64,000 nucleotides of DNA from Nitrosospira lacus (GTDB lineage Bacteria > Pseudomonadota > Gammaproteobacteria > Burkholderiales > Nitrosomonadaceae), in assembly GCF_000355765.4 (NCBI RefSeq), contig NZ_CP021106.3:1025137-1089136 (forward strand). The letters run 5' to 3'. The notes below the pieces were generated by a model. The model searched no databases. It was given only the letters and a program-made list of their open reading frames with translations, and was not told where the DNA came from. A program made the translations under genes and the position numbers. Position 1 is the stretch's first letter. Every line of letters begins with the position of its first letter. Positions 1-13,602 of this stretch are shown one piece after another.

Positions 1-773
<773 letters not shown>

Positions 774-893
774 GAGAAAATTCCTGATCAAGTGTCCACA
801 ACCTATCGGTTGTTCTATAAAGCAGAGCTGGGGACTCAGGCGTGGGGGCTGGAAAAACGAGAAGCCCTGGCCCTTATTTTTGAGCTCTGTTCA

Positions 894-970
<77 letters not shown>

Positions 971-976
971 GCTAAC

Positions 977-1052
977 GGGGGTGTAGCTCAGATGGGAGAG
1001 CACCTGCTTTGCAAGCAGGGGGTCATCGGTTCGATCCCGTTCACCTCCACCA
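977..1052 (+). tRNA. tRNA-Ala (TGC)
   Basis: A 76-nt cloverleaf six bases after tRNA-Ile. The acceptor stem GGGGGTG/CACCTCC contains the G3-U70 wobble pair that identifies alanine tRNAs, and CCA is encoded at the end. The anticodon TGC lies at 1010-1012. Confidence 0.98.
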
Positions 1053-1450
1053 ATTCTGCGATTAGGAATGACGTATTCTTAGAAAATAGAAGTAAACGAA
1101 AGCGTTTACTTCTGGTTTTTAACCAGCGGCTGTATTTCGGGATTAGCGGAAGGAAGTAAGCAAAGAACCTTGCATCAATCTTTGTTCTTCGTACTGTTTT
1201 TCCCGGTGCTCTTTAACAATTTGGAAGAAGTAAAATATTCCGTATTCGATGAATGCGCAGCTTTTTTTGGCTTTGCGTTTGGGGGATGCGGAATAATGGG
1301 TTAGATTGTATCGACGCATTGTATTTTTAGTCGGATACAGTGCGAGCAGACACCTGTAACCAATTGGTTTGGAATAGATTTCAGGATTGGGCCATTTTTT
1401 AGCCGGCCTTCGGTTCCGATTTCCGATTCCCGAGCCCTTAAGGTTATAGG
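1053..1450 (+). other. tRNA-Ala to 23S spacer with hairpin and boxA
   Basis: This 398-base spacer holds no gene. It has a perfect 11-bp hairpin with an AAAG loop (1088-1098 with 1103-1113), a boxA element, and the left arm of the 23S processing stalk near its end. The 13-mer at 1222-1234 is exactly complementary to 4448-4460 beyond the 23S 3' end, so it may extend the processing stalk. Confidence 0.8.
1207..1219 (+). promoter_or_regulatory. boxA antitermination element
   Basis: TGCTCTTTAACAA matches the ribosomal boxA consensus. It sits before the 23S gene, where Nus-factor antitermination sites are usual in rRNA spacers. Confidence 0.85.

Positions 1451-1456
<6 letters not shown>
1437..1456 (+). 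other. 23S processing stalk, 5' arm
   Basis: The 20 bases here are the perfect reverse complement of 4331-4350. Together they form the double-stranded stalk that brings the 23S ends together for RNase III processing. Confidence 0.85.
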
Positions 1457-4330
<2,874 letters not shown>

Positions 4331-4337
<7 letters not shown>

Positions 4338-4350
4338 CTATAACCTTAAG
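4331..4350 (+). other. 23S processing stalk, 3' arm
   Basis: Perfect reverse complement of 1437-1456. Bases 4448-4460 farther out are complementary to 1222-1234. Confidence 0.85.
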
Positions 4351-4524
4351 TAAGGCATCAGGCATGGAAGTGGAGTGCAAGGGCGAAAATCGGCCCATAT
4401 CCACCAAAATGCCGGATGAAGTGTTTGCCCGGATACGATCTACCCAATTTACTTCTTCCAGAACGTGGCTGGCGATTAGACAACCAAGATCCATTGGTGT
4501 CCCGCTTGCCATGATTAAAGTTAC

Positions 4525-4638
4525 GCTTGGCGGTCATAGCGCTTTGGACCCACCCCTTCCCATCCCGAACAGGGCCGTGAAACGAAGTCGCGCCGATGAT
4601 AGTGTGCATTCGCATGCGAAAGTAGGTCACTGCCAGGC
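4525..4638 (+). rRNA. rrf: 5S ribosomal RNA
   Basis: About 114 nt. The terminal helix pairs GCTTGGCGG with CTGCCAGGC, and the conserved CCCATCCCGAAC loop-B/C segment lies at about 4559-4570. It follows the 23S gene by about 190 bases, as expected for the last gene of the operon. Confidence 0.96.
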
Positions 4639-4642
4639 ACCT

Positions 4643-4688
4643 ACAATAAAAAAGCCCCAACTCGTAAGAGTTGGGGCTTTTTTATTGT
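4643..4688 (+). terminator. rRNA operon terminator
   Basis: A perfect 21-bp inverted repeat (4643-4663 with 4668-4688) closes on a GTAA loop. It has a GC-rich core, GCCCCAACTC/GAGTTGGGGC, flanked by A6 and T6. It can terminate on both strands, insulating the rRNA operon from the convergent cysA end. Confidence 0.95.
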
Positions 4689-4866
4689 GTATAAGCGCAC
4701 GAGTGAAATCAAAATCGGAAGTACGTTACCTGAGTAAGGCTAACTATATTTAACCTAAATTCACCCCATAGTACACTCACTACAAAGGTGAAGATGAGTA
4801 GCGCAAAAAGTCTTTGTGGATCATGATGCTAAACCGAAGAATGAGTAGTTAACCGCGGGATTAGGT

Positions 4867-5940
4867 TCAATGCACCTGATTGGGGAACAGATCAAAACGA
4901 GAAGGCTTGATAAAAACCTGATCGCCTCGCACCAGTTGCAATTCACGAAAGCGCTCCTTTGTGATTTCGACCTGGATCAGTTCCTGTCCGTCGCTGTCGT
5001 CGCGAGTCAATTCAAGACGGACTATCGGGCCGATCGAGAGAATGTGAGACACGTGCGCCGCCAGCGCTCCGCCGTCGTGAATCACCCTGTCGACATGAAT
5101 ATCGTGAGGGCGCACATACGCAACAGCGGCTAGTTCCTCGGCTTCGGAATGCTCGGGTGCATCGACTTCAATTTCGCCTATCCAGGCGCGTCCGCGGTGC
5201 AACCGGCCATGAAACAGATTCACCTTCCCAAGAAATTCATAGACAAAAGGGCTCGCGGGTTGCTCATACACTTCGTCCGGCGTGCCGATTTGCTCGATGC
5301 GGCCTTCATTCATGACCACGACGCGGTCTGCCACTTCCAGCGCTTCTTCCTGATCATGGGTAACGAACACGCTGGTGATATGTATTTCGTCATGAAGTCG
5401 GCGCAGCCAGGAACGCAGCTCCTTGCGTACCTTGGCATCAAGCGCCCCAAAGGGCTCGTCCAGCAGTAACACCTTTGGTTCCACCGCCAGCGCCCGCGCC
5501 AGCGCCACGCGCTGACGCTGGCCCCCGGAGAGCTGATGCGGGTGACGGTCGGCTAACCAGTCCAGTTGTACCAGCTTAAGCAAATTGTGCACGCGATCAC
5601 GAATCTCCGCATCCGCAGGGCGTACACTCTTTGGACGCACACGCAATCCAAATGCGACATTCTCGAAAATCGTCATATTGCGAAATAGCGCATAGTGCTG
5701 GAATACAAAACCGACCTGACGATCGCGCACATGCTGCCCGGTCGCGTCCGCACCCTGAAACAATACCTGACCGGTATCCGCTACTTCGAGCCCCGCAATC
5801 ACGCGTAGCAGAGTGGTTTTCCCGGAACCCGAGGGGCCAAGTAATGCGAGCAACTCACCCGAATGTACTTCCAGGCTGACATCGCGCAGTGCGGCGAAAG
5901 TTCCGAATTGTTTGGAGAGACCGCGTATTTCAATGCTCAT
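4867..5940 (-). CDS. cysA: Sulfate/thiosulfate ABC transporter ATPase CysA
   Basis: Cytoplasmic ATPase of the CysTWA-Sbp importer that brings sulfate and thiosulfate into the cell. The 357-residue product has Walker A GPSGSGKT at about 35-42, the LSGGQ signature at about 137-141 and Walker B LLLDEP at about 158-163. The C-terminal part is the TOBE-like regulatory extension usual for CysA. I chose the ATG at 5940 because AGGGGA lies seven bases upstream; in-frame starts farther upstream lack a ribosome site. The start overlaps the end of cysW by 11 bases, implying translational coupling. It is the last gene of the operon and faces the rRNA operon. Confidence 0.96.
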   Translation of the reverse strand: MSIEIRGLSKQFGTFAALRDVSLEVHSGELLALLGPSGSGKTTLLRVIAGLEVADTGQVLFQGADATGQHVRDRQVGFVFQHYALFRNMTIFENVAFGLRVRPKSVRPADAEIRDRVHNLLKLVQLDWLADRHPHQLSGGQRQRVALARALAVEPKVLLLDEPFGALDAKVRKELRSWLRRLHDEIHITSVFVTHDQEEALEVADRVVVMNEGRIEQIGTPDEVYEQPASPFVYEFLGKVNLFHGRLHRGRAWIGEIEVDAPEHSEAEELAAVAYVRPHDIHVDRVIHDGGALAAHVSHILSIGPIVRLELTRDDSDGQELIQVEITKERFRELQLVRGDQVFIKPSRFDLFPNQVH

Positions 5941-6808
5941 CGACATTCCCCTGGTGACGCTCATTTCTGGACTCAACGAATGTCTTCAGCGCGAGCGTCA
6001 CCAATGCAAGCAATGCCAGGAGCGACGCCACGGCGAATGCAGCCGCAAAGTTATATTCGTTATAAAGAATTTCGACGTGAAGCGGCAGGGTGTTGGTACT
6101 GCCACGGATGTGGCCGGAAACTACCGATACCGCGCCAAATTCACCCATTGCCCGCGCATTGCAAAGAATGGTGCCGTATAGCAGACCCCACTTGACGTTC
6201 GGAAGTGTGACACGGAAGAATGTCTGCCAGCCGCTGGCGCCCAGTACCACCGCCGCCTCCTCCTCCTCGGTACCCTGTGCCTGCATCAGCGGAATCAGTT
6301 CACGGGCGATAAACGGGACCGTCACGAAAGTGGTGGCGAGCACAATACCGGGTACCGCGAATATGATCTTGATATCATTTTCCGCCAGCCATGGTCCCAG
6401 CCAACCCTGCAAGCCGAAGATGAGCACGTAAATCAATCCCGAAACCACGGGAGATACCGAGAAAGGCAAGTCAATCAGCGTGATTAACAGATTCTTGCCG
6501 CGGAACTCGAATTTGGCAACAGCCCATGCTGCCGCGATGCCGAATATCAGGTTGAGAGGCACTGCGATCGCCGCGGCGGTCAGGGTAAGCCGGATGGCAG
6601 CCACTGCGTCCGGCTCCGTAATAGCGGCAAGGTAGACGTCTACACCCTTCTTCAGCGCCTCATAGAAGACCGAAATCAAGGGTATGAAAAGGAACAGTGT
6701 CAGAAACGCCAGCGCCAGCCCGATCAATGTCCGGCGAACCCACGCGGGTTCATCTGTCGTTGCTCTACGGCGTATCTCGGCGGGTACCGGCAAAGCGATG
6801 GCAGTCAT
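5930..6808 (-). CDS. cysW: Sulfate ABC transporter permease CysW
   Basis: Inner-membrane permease that pairs with CysT to form the sulfate channel. The 292 residues contain six hydrophobic segments and the EAA-type coupling loop ([20 protein letters not shown], about 182-201) that contacts CysA. The N-terminus has a short hydrophilic lead followed by the first membrane helix ([18 protein letters not shown]). It starts ten bases after the cysT stop and overlaps cysA. Confidence 0.95.
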   Translation of the reverse strand: MTAIALPVPAEIRRRATTDEPAWVRRTLIGLALAFLTLFLFIPLISVFYEALKKGVDVYLAAITEPDAVAAIRLTLTAAAIAVPLNLIFGIAAAWAVAKFEFRGKNLLITLIDLPFSVSPVVSGLIYVLIFGLQGWLGPWLAENDIKIIFAVPGIVLATTFVTVPFIARELIPLMQAQGTEEEEAAVVLGASGWQTFFRVTLPNVKWGLLYGTILCNARAMGEFGAVSVVSGHIRGSTNTLPLHVEILYNEYNFAAAFAVASLLALLALVTLALKTFVESRNERHQGNVDEH

Positions 6809-6818
6809 TGATAGGTTC

Positions 6819-7649
6819 TCATGTGGAAATGCTCCGGCGGCTCCACCATTGCAGCAGGTTTATGATCAGCAGCATCACAAACGAAATCACCAGCATGATC
6901 ACCGCCAGTGCGGTGGCGCCTGCGTAGTCATATTGCTCAAGCTTGGTGATGATCAGAAGCGGCGTAATCTCGGAAACCATGGGCATGTTACCGGCAATGA
7001 AAATAACCGACCCGTACTCGCCGATCGCGCGCGCGAACGCCAGCGCAAAACCCGTCATCAACGCTGGAAAAAGCGCGGGAAAAATCACCCGCGCGAAAGT
7101 CTGCAGCCGGTTGGCGCCCAGTGTTGCCGCCGCCTCCTCCAGTTCCGATTCGATATCCTCGAGTACCGGTTGCACCGTACGCACCACGAACGGCAAACCG
7201 ATAAAAGTCAGTGCGACAAAAACGCCAATGGGTGTAAATGCAATTTTAATGCCGAATGGCTCGAAAAATTGACCGATCCAGCCATTTCCGGCGTAAAGCG
7301 CGGTCAATGCAATGCCAGCCACTGCCGTTGGCAGCGCAAACGGAAGATCCACGAGCGCGTCCACCAATTTTTTGCCCGGAAAGCGATAGCGCACCAGCAC
7401 CCATGCAACCAGAAGGCCGAATACGGCGTTGACCAGCGCAGCCGCGAACGAAGCACCGAAGGTCAATCGATAGGAAGCCACTACGCGCGGCGTCGTCACC
7501 GTCGTCCAGAACTCCGGCCATGTCAACGCGGTCGTACGGATAAATGCGGCGGACAGCGGGATTAGCACGATAAGACTCAAATAAAGCAGGGTGAATCCGA
7601 GCGCCAGATTGAATCCTGGCAGAACGCTGTGTTGCTTGAATGTGCTCAA
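6819..7649 (-). CDS. cysT: Sulfate ABC transporter permease CysT (CysU)
   Basis: Second permease of the sulfate importer, 276 residues. It has six predicted membrane helices and the EAA loop [20 protein letters not shown] (about 167-186). The start is a TTG at 7649, supported by AGGAG seven bases upstream. It lies 42 bases after the EAL gene and 10 before cysW, in the usual T-W-A order. Confidence 0.95.
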   Translation of the reverse strand: MSTFKQHSVLPGFNLALGFTLLYLSLIVLIPLSAAFIRTTALTWPEFWTTVTTPRVVASYRLTFGASFAAALVNAVFGLLVAWVLVRYRFPGKKLVDALVDLPFALPTAVAGIALTALYAGNGWIGQFFEPFGIKIAFTPIGVFVALTFIGLPFVVRTVQPVLEDIESELEEAAATLGANRLQTFARVIFPALFPALMTGFALAFARAIGEYGSVIFIAGNMPMVSEITPLLIITKLEQYDYAGATALAVIMLVISFVMLLIINLLQWWSRRSIST

Positions 7650-7691
7650 CTTAAAACTCCTATGGGTTCAGTTTTTACGAGCGTGTGCCTT

Positions 7692-8519
7692 TTACCTGAG
7701 TCCCGCATGAAACCCGCCAGCGGCGGCAGGTGGCCTGTCGATTTCGATCGAACGCGCCGGCCTCCCCAGGAACCGGCCCTGCAATAGATCAGCGCCCGTG
7801 CGAACCGCGGCAACCATCTGCCGACGGGTCTCGATATCCCGTACCAGCAAAGCGGCGCCGAAGCGACGAACGGTATTCAGTAGCGGATCTGTTCTGTCAT
7901 TTTGCAGCAGGGTGGATGCATCCACCCGAACGATGTCTGGATACAAATTCCCTAGCTCCGACATCCAGCCACCATTTGTCCCACTGTGATTCGCTGCGAT
8001 CCGATAACCGCGCGAGCGATAGTTGCCGATCACATGCCTGAGCAGCCTCCAGTCGCGATTCACCTCGGCCGGGATTTCAATAACCACGCGCGAAGCGGCT
8101 ATCCCGATGAGATCGAGGACTTCCGCAAATGCGCGGCCATGATCATCCTTGACGCTCTCCAGAAGACGTGGCTGCACACCGACAAAAAGATTGCCCGACC
8201 CGGATGCCGTACAAAAATAATTGATCGCATGCAACGTGCGGCACAAACGATCCAGCTTGACCAGCAGGGCATCCTCCGCCGCCAACGCAAAAATGCCCCA
8301 TGGGGGCAGCACGTCTTTATGGTCCGGCCCCGAACGAATGTAAGCGGCGTGTCCGATAACCCGCCGGTCATTTGCGCCAACAACCGGCTGAAAGACGCTT
8401 GACAGCCGGTTGTTGAAGAAATGCCCGATTACCCAGCCATCTTCTGAACGCTGTAACCGATGATCAGTGGTCGCTTGGACCCGCACCAATTCATCATCAT
8501 GTGCATTCCTTGTTTCCAT
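7692..8519 (-). CDS. Degenerate EAL-domain protein in the sulfate operon
   Basis: A 275-residue soluble protein whose length and fold signature match a stand-alone EAL domain. The start of the fold is visible (FQPVV, 43-47), as are the late motifs (DIVRVD 195-200, LLQGRFLGRP near the end). The catalytic features are lost: the EAL motif reads GHAAYIR (56-62), the metal-binding Asn strand reads LFVGVQP, and the DDFG motif reads ANHSG (176-180). So it should not hydrolyse cyclic di-GMP. Whether it still binds a ligand or partner cannot be told from sequence. It sits between a DUF2325 gene (23-base overlap) and cysT, so it is probably co-expressed with sulfate uptake. Confidence 0.85.
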   Translation of the reverse strand: METRNAHDDELVRVQATTDHRLQRSEDGWVIGHFFNNRLSSVFQPVVGANDRRVIGHAAYIRSGPDHKDVLPPWGIFALAAEDALLVKLDRLCRTLHAINYFCTASGSGNLFVGVQPRLLESVKDDHGRAFAEVLDLIGIAASRVVIEIPAEVNRDWRLLRHVIGNYRSRGYRIAANHSGTNGGWMSELGNLYPDIVRVDASTLLQNDRTDPLLNTVRRFGAALLVRDIETRRQMVAAVRTGADLLQGRFLGRPARSIEIDRPPAAAGGFHAGLR

Positions 8520-8916
8520 ACCGGTGCTCTTTCCTTTGTTCGGGCATTAAGATAACCGAAGCTGCCAGGCAGCGCCATTGTCCAACGATGAGTATCAGGA
8601 ATCGGATCGCGTCGCTGCCACGACAAGGAGGCTCGCTTAATTCCATACTTTCCAGCTTTCTGCGCAGCTCATGTGTTGAGTTTTTGCAGAACACCAGGGG
8701 CACGCCATTTTTATTCGCCTGCTGCTTCAAGGCATTCGATACGCTGTGGCTGACGTAATCGTACAGTATCACCACCAGTCTGGCGCTACCGGGCATTGTA
8801 CGCTTGGTAAATCTCGACTGTCTGCCATCCCAGTGTTCGACGTCGGCCAGGCCGTGCGCCAGGAGTTCCCGCTTCAAGGTTTGTATGTAGTCTCCACCCA
8901 CGATCAATGCAGTCAT
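8497..8916 (-). CDS. DUF2325 domain protein
   Basis: 139 residues. The first 95 or so match the DUF2325 pattern: MTALIVGGD at the start, an HWDGR motif, then LVVILYDYVSHSVSN and VPLVFCKNS. The family is small, cytosolic and of unknown function. The C-terminal tail (LESMELSEPP onward) is longer than I expect for the family and overlaps the start of the EAL gene by 23 bases. The start ATG has AGGAG seven bases upstream. It lies 44 bases after sbp in the same direction, so it belongs to the sulfate operon. Confidence 0.8.
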   Translation of the reverse strand: MTALIVGGDYIQTLKRELLAHGLADVEHWDGRQSRFTKRTMPGSARLVVILYDYVSHSVSNALKQQANKNGVPLVFCKNSTHELRRKLESMELSEPPCRGSDAIRFLILIVGQWRCLAASVILMPEQRKEHRYGNKECT

Positions 8917-8960
8917 GCTGGCTCCTGAATTATATGGTGGCGCCCTCGCGCCAACGGATG

Positions 8961-9956
8961 TTATTTCTGATAAATCTGATCAAACGTTCCGCCATCGGCA
9001 AAGTGAAGCTTGTGCGCATTCTTCCAGCCGCCAAACACATCATCGATCTTGAACAGCTTGATGGCGGCAAACCGGCCGGCATATTTCGCGGCGATCTTGG
9101 CGTTTGTGGGACGGTAGAAATTCTTTGCGGCGATCTCCTGGCCTTCATCCGAGTATAAATACTGAAGATAGGCTTCGGCGAGATCGCGCGTACCCTTCTT
9201 GTCCACCACTTTGTCCACCACCGCGACCGGCGGCTCCGCGAGTATGCTGAGTGACGGCACAACGATCTCAAACTTGTCGGGACCGTACTCCTTGACTGCA
9301 AGGAATGCCTCGTTCTCCCAGGAGATGAATACGTCACCGACACCCCGCTCGACGAAAGTCGTGGTTGAGCCGCGCGCACCGGAATCAAGTACCGGAACAT
9401 TCTTGTAGATGTCGGCGACAAATTCTTTTGCTCTGGCCTCACCAAAGTTTCGCTTGCCAAATTCCCATGCCGCCAGATAATTCCATTGCGCACCCCCGGA
9501 GGTTTTTGGATTGGGTGTAATCACAGCCACACCGGGTCTGGCCAGATCGTTCCAATCCTTAATCCCCTTGGGGTTGCCTTTGCGCACCAGAAAAATGATG
9601 GTCGAGGTATAAGGCGTGCTGTTGCGCAAAAATCGCTTCTGCCAGTCTTCCGGCAGCAGCTTGGCCTTTTCCGCGATGGCGTTGATGTCATTGGCCAAGG
9701 CGAGCGTCACCACATCCGCCTCGAGACCGTCGATCACGGAGCGCGCCTGTTTGCCAGAGCCGCCGTGGGATTGCTTCACGGCCACTTTCTCATTGGTCTT
9801 TGCCTGCCACTGTTTTATGAATGACTCATTGAACTCCCGGTAAAGTTCACGCGTGGGATCATAGGAAACATTAAGTAACGTCCTGTCCGCGAAAGCATTG
9901 CCGTTGATTAACAAACTCGCTAGCAAGGCTGTTGTCAGCCATGTTTTGATTTTCAT
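8961..9956 (-). CDS. sbp: Periplasmic sulfate-binding protein
   Basis: The 331-residue solute-binding component of the sulfate importer. A signal peptide ([23 protein letters not shown]) precedes a mature protein with family landmarks: [25 protein letters not shown] (sulfate ligands), [18 protein letters not shown] and [25 protein letters not shown] lies just upstream of the ATG. It is the first gene of the sbp-DUF2325-EAL-cysTWA operon and is 42 bases after a porin-like gene in the same direction. Confidence 0.96.
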   Translation of the reverse strand: MKIKTWLTTALLASLLINGNAFADRTLLNVSYDPTRELYREFNESFIKQWQAKTNEKVAVKQSHGGSGKQARSVIDGLEADVVTLALANDINAIAEKAKLLPEDWQKRFLRNSTPYTSTIIFLVRKGNPKGIKDWNDLARPGVAVITPNPKTSGGAQWNYLAAWEFGKRNFGEARAKEFVADIYKNVPVLDSGARGSTTTFVERGVGDVFISWENEAFLAVKEYGPDKFEIVVPSLSILAEPPVAVVDKVVDKKGTRDLAEAYLQYLYSDEGQEIAAKNFYRPTNAKIAAKYAGRFAAIKLFKIDDVFGGWKNAHKLHFADGGTFDQIYQK

Positions 9957-9998
9957 TTTTCCTCTGATTTGATAGTAAATAAATTAATCAAGCGCCGC

Positions 9999-11660
9999 TC
10001 AAAAAGCGCTGACTACTACTTCAGCGTAAAAAAAATTGGAGCTTCCCGGACTTCTGCCAAGTGCCGCTATCTGCCTGTTACGCGTGAAGTTGCCGCTGAC
10101 AAAGTGCGAATAGCCCACAGTGGTGTCGATATTCGCCGTCAGTTTATAACGGGCACGGATATCAAAAGCATGTCCGATGAAGTTGCCACTCCTTCCGGTC
10201 GGATCACGATTGAAACCTGGATTCCGAATCGCGCTGTTATTGCCATCAAGCAGATTGTTAAAGCGGTCAGTGCTGCTGGCGAGCCAAAACCAGCTGTAGC
10301 CGCCGTCTATACGCAAATCTTTGCCCGGCTGGAACTCAAGTTTGACTTTAGGCGCTTTGATATTTTCAAAGACAATGTAGTCGTCCGCGGACCAGGGCCG
10401 CGCGAAACCGAAGAAGCGTTCAAACCGGTTACTGATGTTGTCATTGGGATTACGATCGCCGCTTGCGTAGCCATAAAAGGCGCTGATGCGCGGTTTCCAG
10501 TCGTGTTTGAAGGTGTATCCCGTCTCGAGCGTATAACCGTGCGCTTCATGTCGCTCCGAACCGTTTCTGCCGAATTGGTAGATCAGGTTGAAGTCATAAT
10601 CCAGATTGGTATTGCCTATCTTCCCATAGCCACGCAGGGCGGGTGCGTGGATTTCGCGGTCGATTTGCCCCGACATCTTGCTGCCGTCCTGTGCGAGGCC
10701 CATATAATATGGTTGGAGCGTAATAATGTCCGACCACTTGCGCCAGTGACCAATAACCCCGTAAAACCACTGATTTTCGATGCGCTGATCGAAAGTGGTC
10801 AGCAGGCGTTTAACAGGTTGATAGGCCCATAAATCAACTTCCCAGTCATTCACTTCCTGGCCCAGGTTGATGCGAAAGCCTTCGAAAGTATTGGTGGTGT
10901 TGCGCCATTCGTTACGGCCGATCAAACGCCGGTCCAGGGCCTCATAGGCCATACGGCCTATCCGAAACCTGATTGGACGGTCCTGGTTCCGATCGTCTTG
11001 ACCCAGCGCGCGCTTGAAATACAGTTCACCATATCCCTGGATCAGGTCGTAGTCGTTGAAATCACGGTCATCATGCGGGAATTTGCCGTTGTAGCGCCGG
11101 GAATCCTGAAATTCGATCGCGCCGCGAAATGGATCGAGAAGTTCCCTTATTCCAATATATGCCCGTGAGCGTAGTAAAAAAGGCTGGTCAAGCGTGAGGT
11201 CGGTGCGTCGTATATCGTTACTCCGAAACTCATACCGGGTACGGTGATCCAGGCCAACATCCAGCCAGGTGATGTCTTTGAAGGCGTCAATACCGGTCTT
11301 GCTCAGATTCTTTACATATCTGGGTGGATCAGACTCCGGTTGTGTGGAATAGCTGCTGGCAGGTTTAAAATAGCTCGTGGATTTTTTGCTGGCTTCCGGT
11401 TTGGCAGCAAGCGGGATAGCCGGTTTATCCGATGCCGCAGGGTTACCCGATGGCGGTATTACCCATTTATAATTATTGTCTGATGATTTTATCGACCATT
11501 TATCTGAATCAAATATCCCGGCCTGTGTCAATTGCTGCGCCACTTGCTGGGTTGTCACCCGAGATTCTCCCATTGGCTCGTTGTTTTCCCTCGCCTGAAT
11601 CGAGCTTACGGGTAATGTGCTGATTGCGGATGCAAGCGCGATTCGCCAATAGTATTTCAC
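9999..11660 (-). CDS. Alginate-export-type outer-membrane protein, paralog A
   Basis: A 553-residue outer-membrane beta-barrel of the alginate-export (AlgE-like) family. I chose the GTG at 11660: it has GGAGAG upstream and starts a clear signal peptide (VKYYWRIALASAISTLPVSSIQA) that aligns with the ATG start of its neighbour. Barrel landmarks shared with the neighbour include HRTRYEFRSNDIRR, FLLRSRAYIGIRE, FRIGRMAYEALDRR and NEWRNTTNTFEGFR. The last residue is Phe, as usual for outer-membrane barrels. The substrate is unknown. Its place directly before sbp suggests passage of a sulfur-containing or anionic solute, but that is only context. Confidence 0.85.
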   Translation of the reverse strand: MKYYWRIALASAISTLPVSSIQARENNEPMGESRVTTQQVAQQLTQAGIFDSDKWSIKSSDNNYKWVIPPSGNPAASDKPAIPLAAKPEASKKSTSYFKPASSYSTQPESDPPRYVKNLSKTGIDAFKDITWLDVGLDHRTRYEFRSNDIRRTDLTLDQPFLLRSRAYIGIRELLDPFRGAIEFQDSRRYNGKFPHDDRDFNDYDLIQGYGELYFKRALGQDDRNQDRPIRFRIGRMAYEALDRRLIGRNEWRNTTNTFEGFRINLGQEVNDWEVDLWAYQPVKRLLTTFDQRIENQWFYGVIGHWRKWSDIITLQPYYMGLAQDGSKMSGQIDREIHAPALRGYGKIGNTNLDYDFNLIYQFGRNGSERHEAHGYTLETGYTFKHDWKPRISAFYGYASGDRNPNDNISNRFERFFGFARPWSADDYIVFENIKAPKVKLEFQPGKDLRIDGGYSWFWLASSTDRFNNLLDGNNSAIRNPGFNRDPTGRSGNFIGHAFDIRARYKLTANIDTTVGYSHFVSGNFTRNRQIAALGRSPGSSNFFYAEVVVSAF

Positions 11661-11703
11661 TGCTCTCTCCGTTGTTTTATCTGGCCGCTGCTCCGAATAA
11701 TGA

Positions 11704-11844
11704 GAAGGCACCGCCGAGTGGCAGGTGCCTTTGAATTAAAGCGGAGGATAATCGACAGAGTAGAAGTTACCAGCTCCCTCCTATATGAGGAACTAATAAG
11801 ATTCGATTTGTTTATCTCTTTTTCTCATATAGAAAGTTTGTGTA
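11704..11844 (-). promoter_or_regulatory. Duplicated leader/promoter region, copy 1
   Basis: This spacer between the two porin genes is a copy of the region upstream of the second porin (about 13755-13891). The core 11789-11830 matches 13837-13878 at 41 of 42 bases. Nearer the gene, AGGCACC(N11)GGTGCCT (from 11706) can form a hairpin. The core lies 129-170 bases before the GTG start and probably holds the promoter or an operator. Confidence 0.7.
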
Positions 11845-11889
11845 GGCCTGATCTCGATGGAAATGGCAAGTAACGCATGCGAGATTTAC

Positions 11890-13602
11890 TTAAAATGCAC
11901 TCATTAACACTTCGACGTAGAAAAAGTCGGTGTTGCCTGAGCGTTGGACGATATCGTCAGGATGCGCCGCTATTCTGTTTTTTACGAACTCGCCGGCGGT
12001 AAAATGAGTATAGCCGAACGTGGTGTTAATCCGAGACGTGAGCTGATAGCGCAAGCGCAGTTCCACCGCGCTTCCCACATAATCTCCACTCCTTCCGGTT
12101 CTATCCCTATTGAAACCGGGATCCCTGACGACACTGATGTTGCCATCGAAGGAGTCGAAAAGACGATCCGTGCTGCTGGCCAGCCAGAACCAGCTATAGC
12201 CGGCTTCTAATCCCAGCTTTTGGGTCGGCTGAAGGTCAAACCTGATTTTGGGAGCCTTGATATTCTCATAGATGACGTAATGATCCGCCGACCAGGGGCG
12301 TGCAAAACCAAAGAAACGGTCAAAACGATTATTCACATTGTCGTTGGGATTCCGGTCACCGGTAGCATAACCATAAAAAGCACTCAGACGCGGTTTCCAG
12401 GCGTAATTAAAGTTCCGCCCTACTTCCGTAGTGTAACCATACGCGTCGTGCTGCTGGGCACCATTAGTACCGAATTGATAGCTGAAATTGATATCGTAAT
12501 CCAGCCAATTTCCAATCTTGCCATAGCCACGCAGCGACGGCATGTGAATTTCCCGGGCGAGCTGGTTTGTTGCAGTACGGCCATTGGGATCAGCCGTTTG
12601 CAACTGCCCCATGTAGTATGGCTGCAGCGTGATAATGTCGGACCACTTACGCCAGTGGCCAATCGCACCAAAAAACCACAGGTGATCGTTGCGTCTGTCA
12701 AATTCAGTTTGCAGACGTTTGACCGGCTGCATACCAAACATATCGATTTCCCAGTCATTTGCTTCCCGACCCAGGTTCAAGCGAAAGCCTTCGAAGGTAT
12801 TGGTGGTATTGCGCCATTCATTGCGCGCGATAAAACGCCGGTCCAGCGTTTCGTAGGCCATGCGCCCTACCCGGAATCTAAGCGGCCGGTTCTGCTTGCG
12901 ATCATCTTCACCTAGCGCGTTTTTGAAATATAATTCGCCGTATGCTTGGATCAGGTCATAGGGGTTGTACTCCTGATCAGTCGTCGGAAATCTGTTATTG
13001 TAGACTCGTGAATCCTGAAATTCGACAGCGCCACGAAACGGATCGATGATTTCTCTTATGCCTAAATAGGCGCGGGAGCGCAGAAAGAAAGGGTTGTCGA
13101 ATCCGCCTTCAACCCGGCGGATGTCGTTGTGACGCATTTCGTAGCGGGTCCGGAACTCAAAGCCAATATCCAGCCAAGTGATGTGCTTGAATGCCTCAAT
13201 GCCGATGTCGCTCAACCGACGCACATATCTAGGTGGATCGGTGTCGGGATTAGTGGCATAGCTGTTGGAACGCCGGTGATAGCTTGTGGGTTTTGGAACT
13301 GCTTCCGCTTTGGTAGCGGATTGCTCCCACCAGTCATACTCGCGATCCGTATTCATGGCCGGTCTTGGAGGAGGTGGCTCAGCAGGTTGATGTCCCGGCT
13401 TGATCGCCCATTTGAAGTTCCCCTCTGCTGATTTGACTGGCTCTTTATCTGCAGCCGATGTTCCTGCTTGGCCTATCTGCTGCGCTCTTTGTTGGATTAC
13501 CCAGGATTTGCCCGAGGGTGTGCTGAGTTCCTCCGCTTGAATCGAACTTATAGGGAATGCACTGATCGCGAATGCAAGCGCGATTTGACAATAGCGTTTC
13601 AT
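11890..13602 (-). CDS. Alginate-export-type outer-membrane protein, paralog B
   Basis: A 570-residue paralog of the downstream gene with the same order of barrel motifs and a Phe C-terminus. The signal peptide is MKRYCQIALAFAISAFPISSIQA. Between signal and barrel is a longer proline-rich, low-complexity region (about 70-115) than in paralog A. The barrel regions are strongly similar, so this is a tandem duplication that included the upstream leader. Substrate unknown. Confidence 0.85.
   Translation of the reverse strand: MKRYCQIALAFAISAFPISSIQAEELSTPSGKSWVIQQRAQQIGQAGTSAADKEPVKSAEGNFKWAIKPGHQPAEPPPPRPAMNTDREYDWWEQSATKAEAVPKPTSYHRRSNSYATNPDTDPPRYVRRLSDIGIEAFKHITWLDIGFEFRTRYEMRHNDIRRVEGGFDNPFFLRSRAYLGIREIIDPFRGAVEFQDSRVYNNRFPTTDQEYNPYDLIQAYGELYFKNALGEDDRKQNRPLRFRVGRMAYETLDRRFIARNEWRNTTNTFEGFRLNLGREANDWEIDMFGMQPVKRLQTEFDRRNDHLWFFGAIGHWRKWSDIITLQPYYMGQLQTADPNGRTATNQLAREIHMPSLRGYGKIGNWLDYDINFSYQFGTNGAQQHDAYGYTTEVGRNFNYAWKPRLSAFYGYATGDRNPNDNVNNRFDRFFGFARPWSADHYVIYENIKAPKIRFDLQPTQKLGLEAGYSWFWLASSTDRLFDSFDGNISVVRDPGFNRDRTGRSGDYVGSAVELRLRYQLTSRINTTFGYTHFTAGEFVKNRIAAHPDDIVQRSGNTDFFYVEVLMSAF

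Noticed and set aside
6684-7565. 293-codon plus-strand frame opposite cysW and cysT
   Set aside because: It lies antisense to the sulfate permeases, has no hydrophobic or motif structure and no ribosome site.
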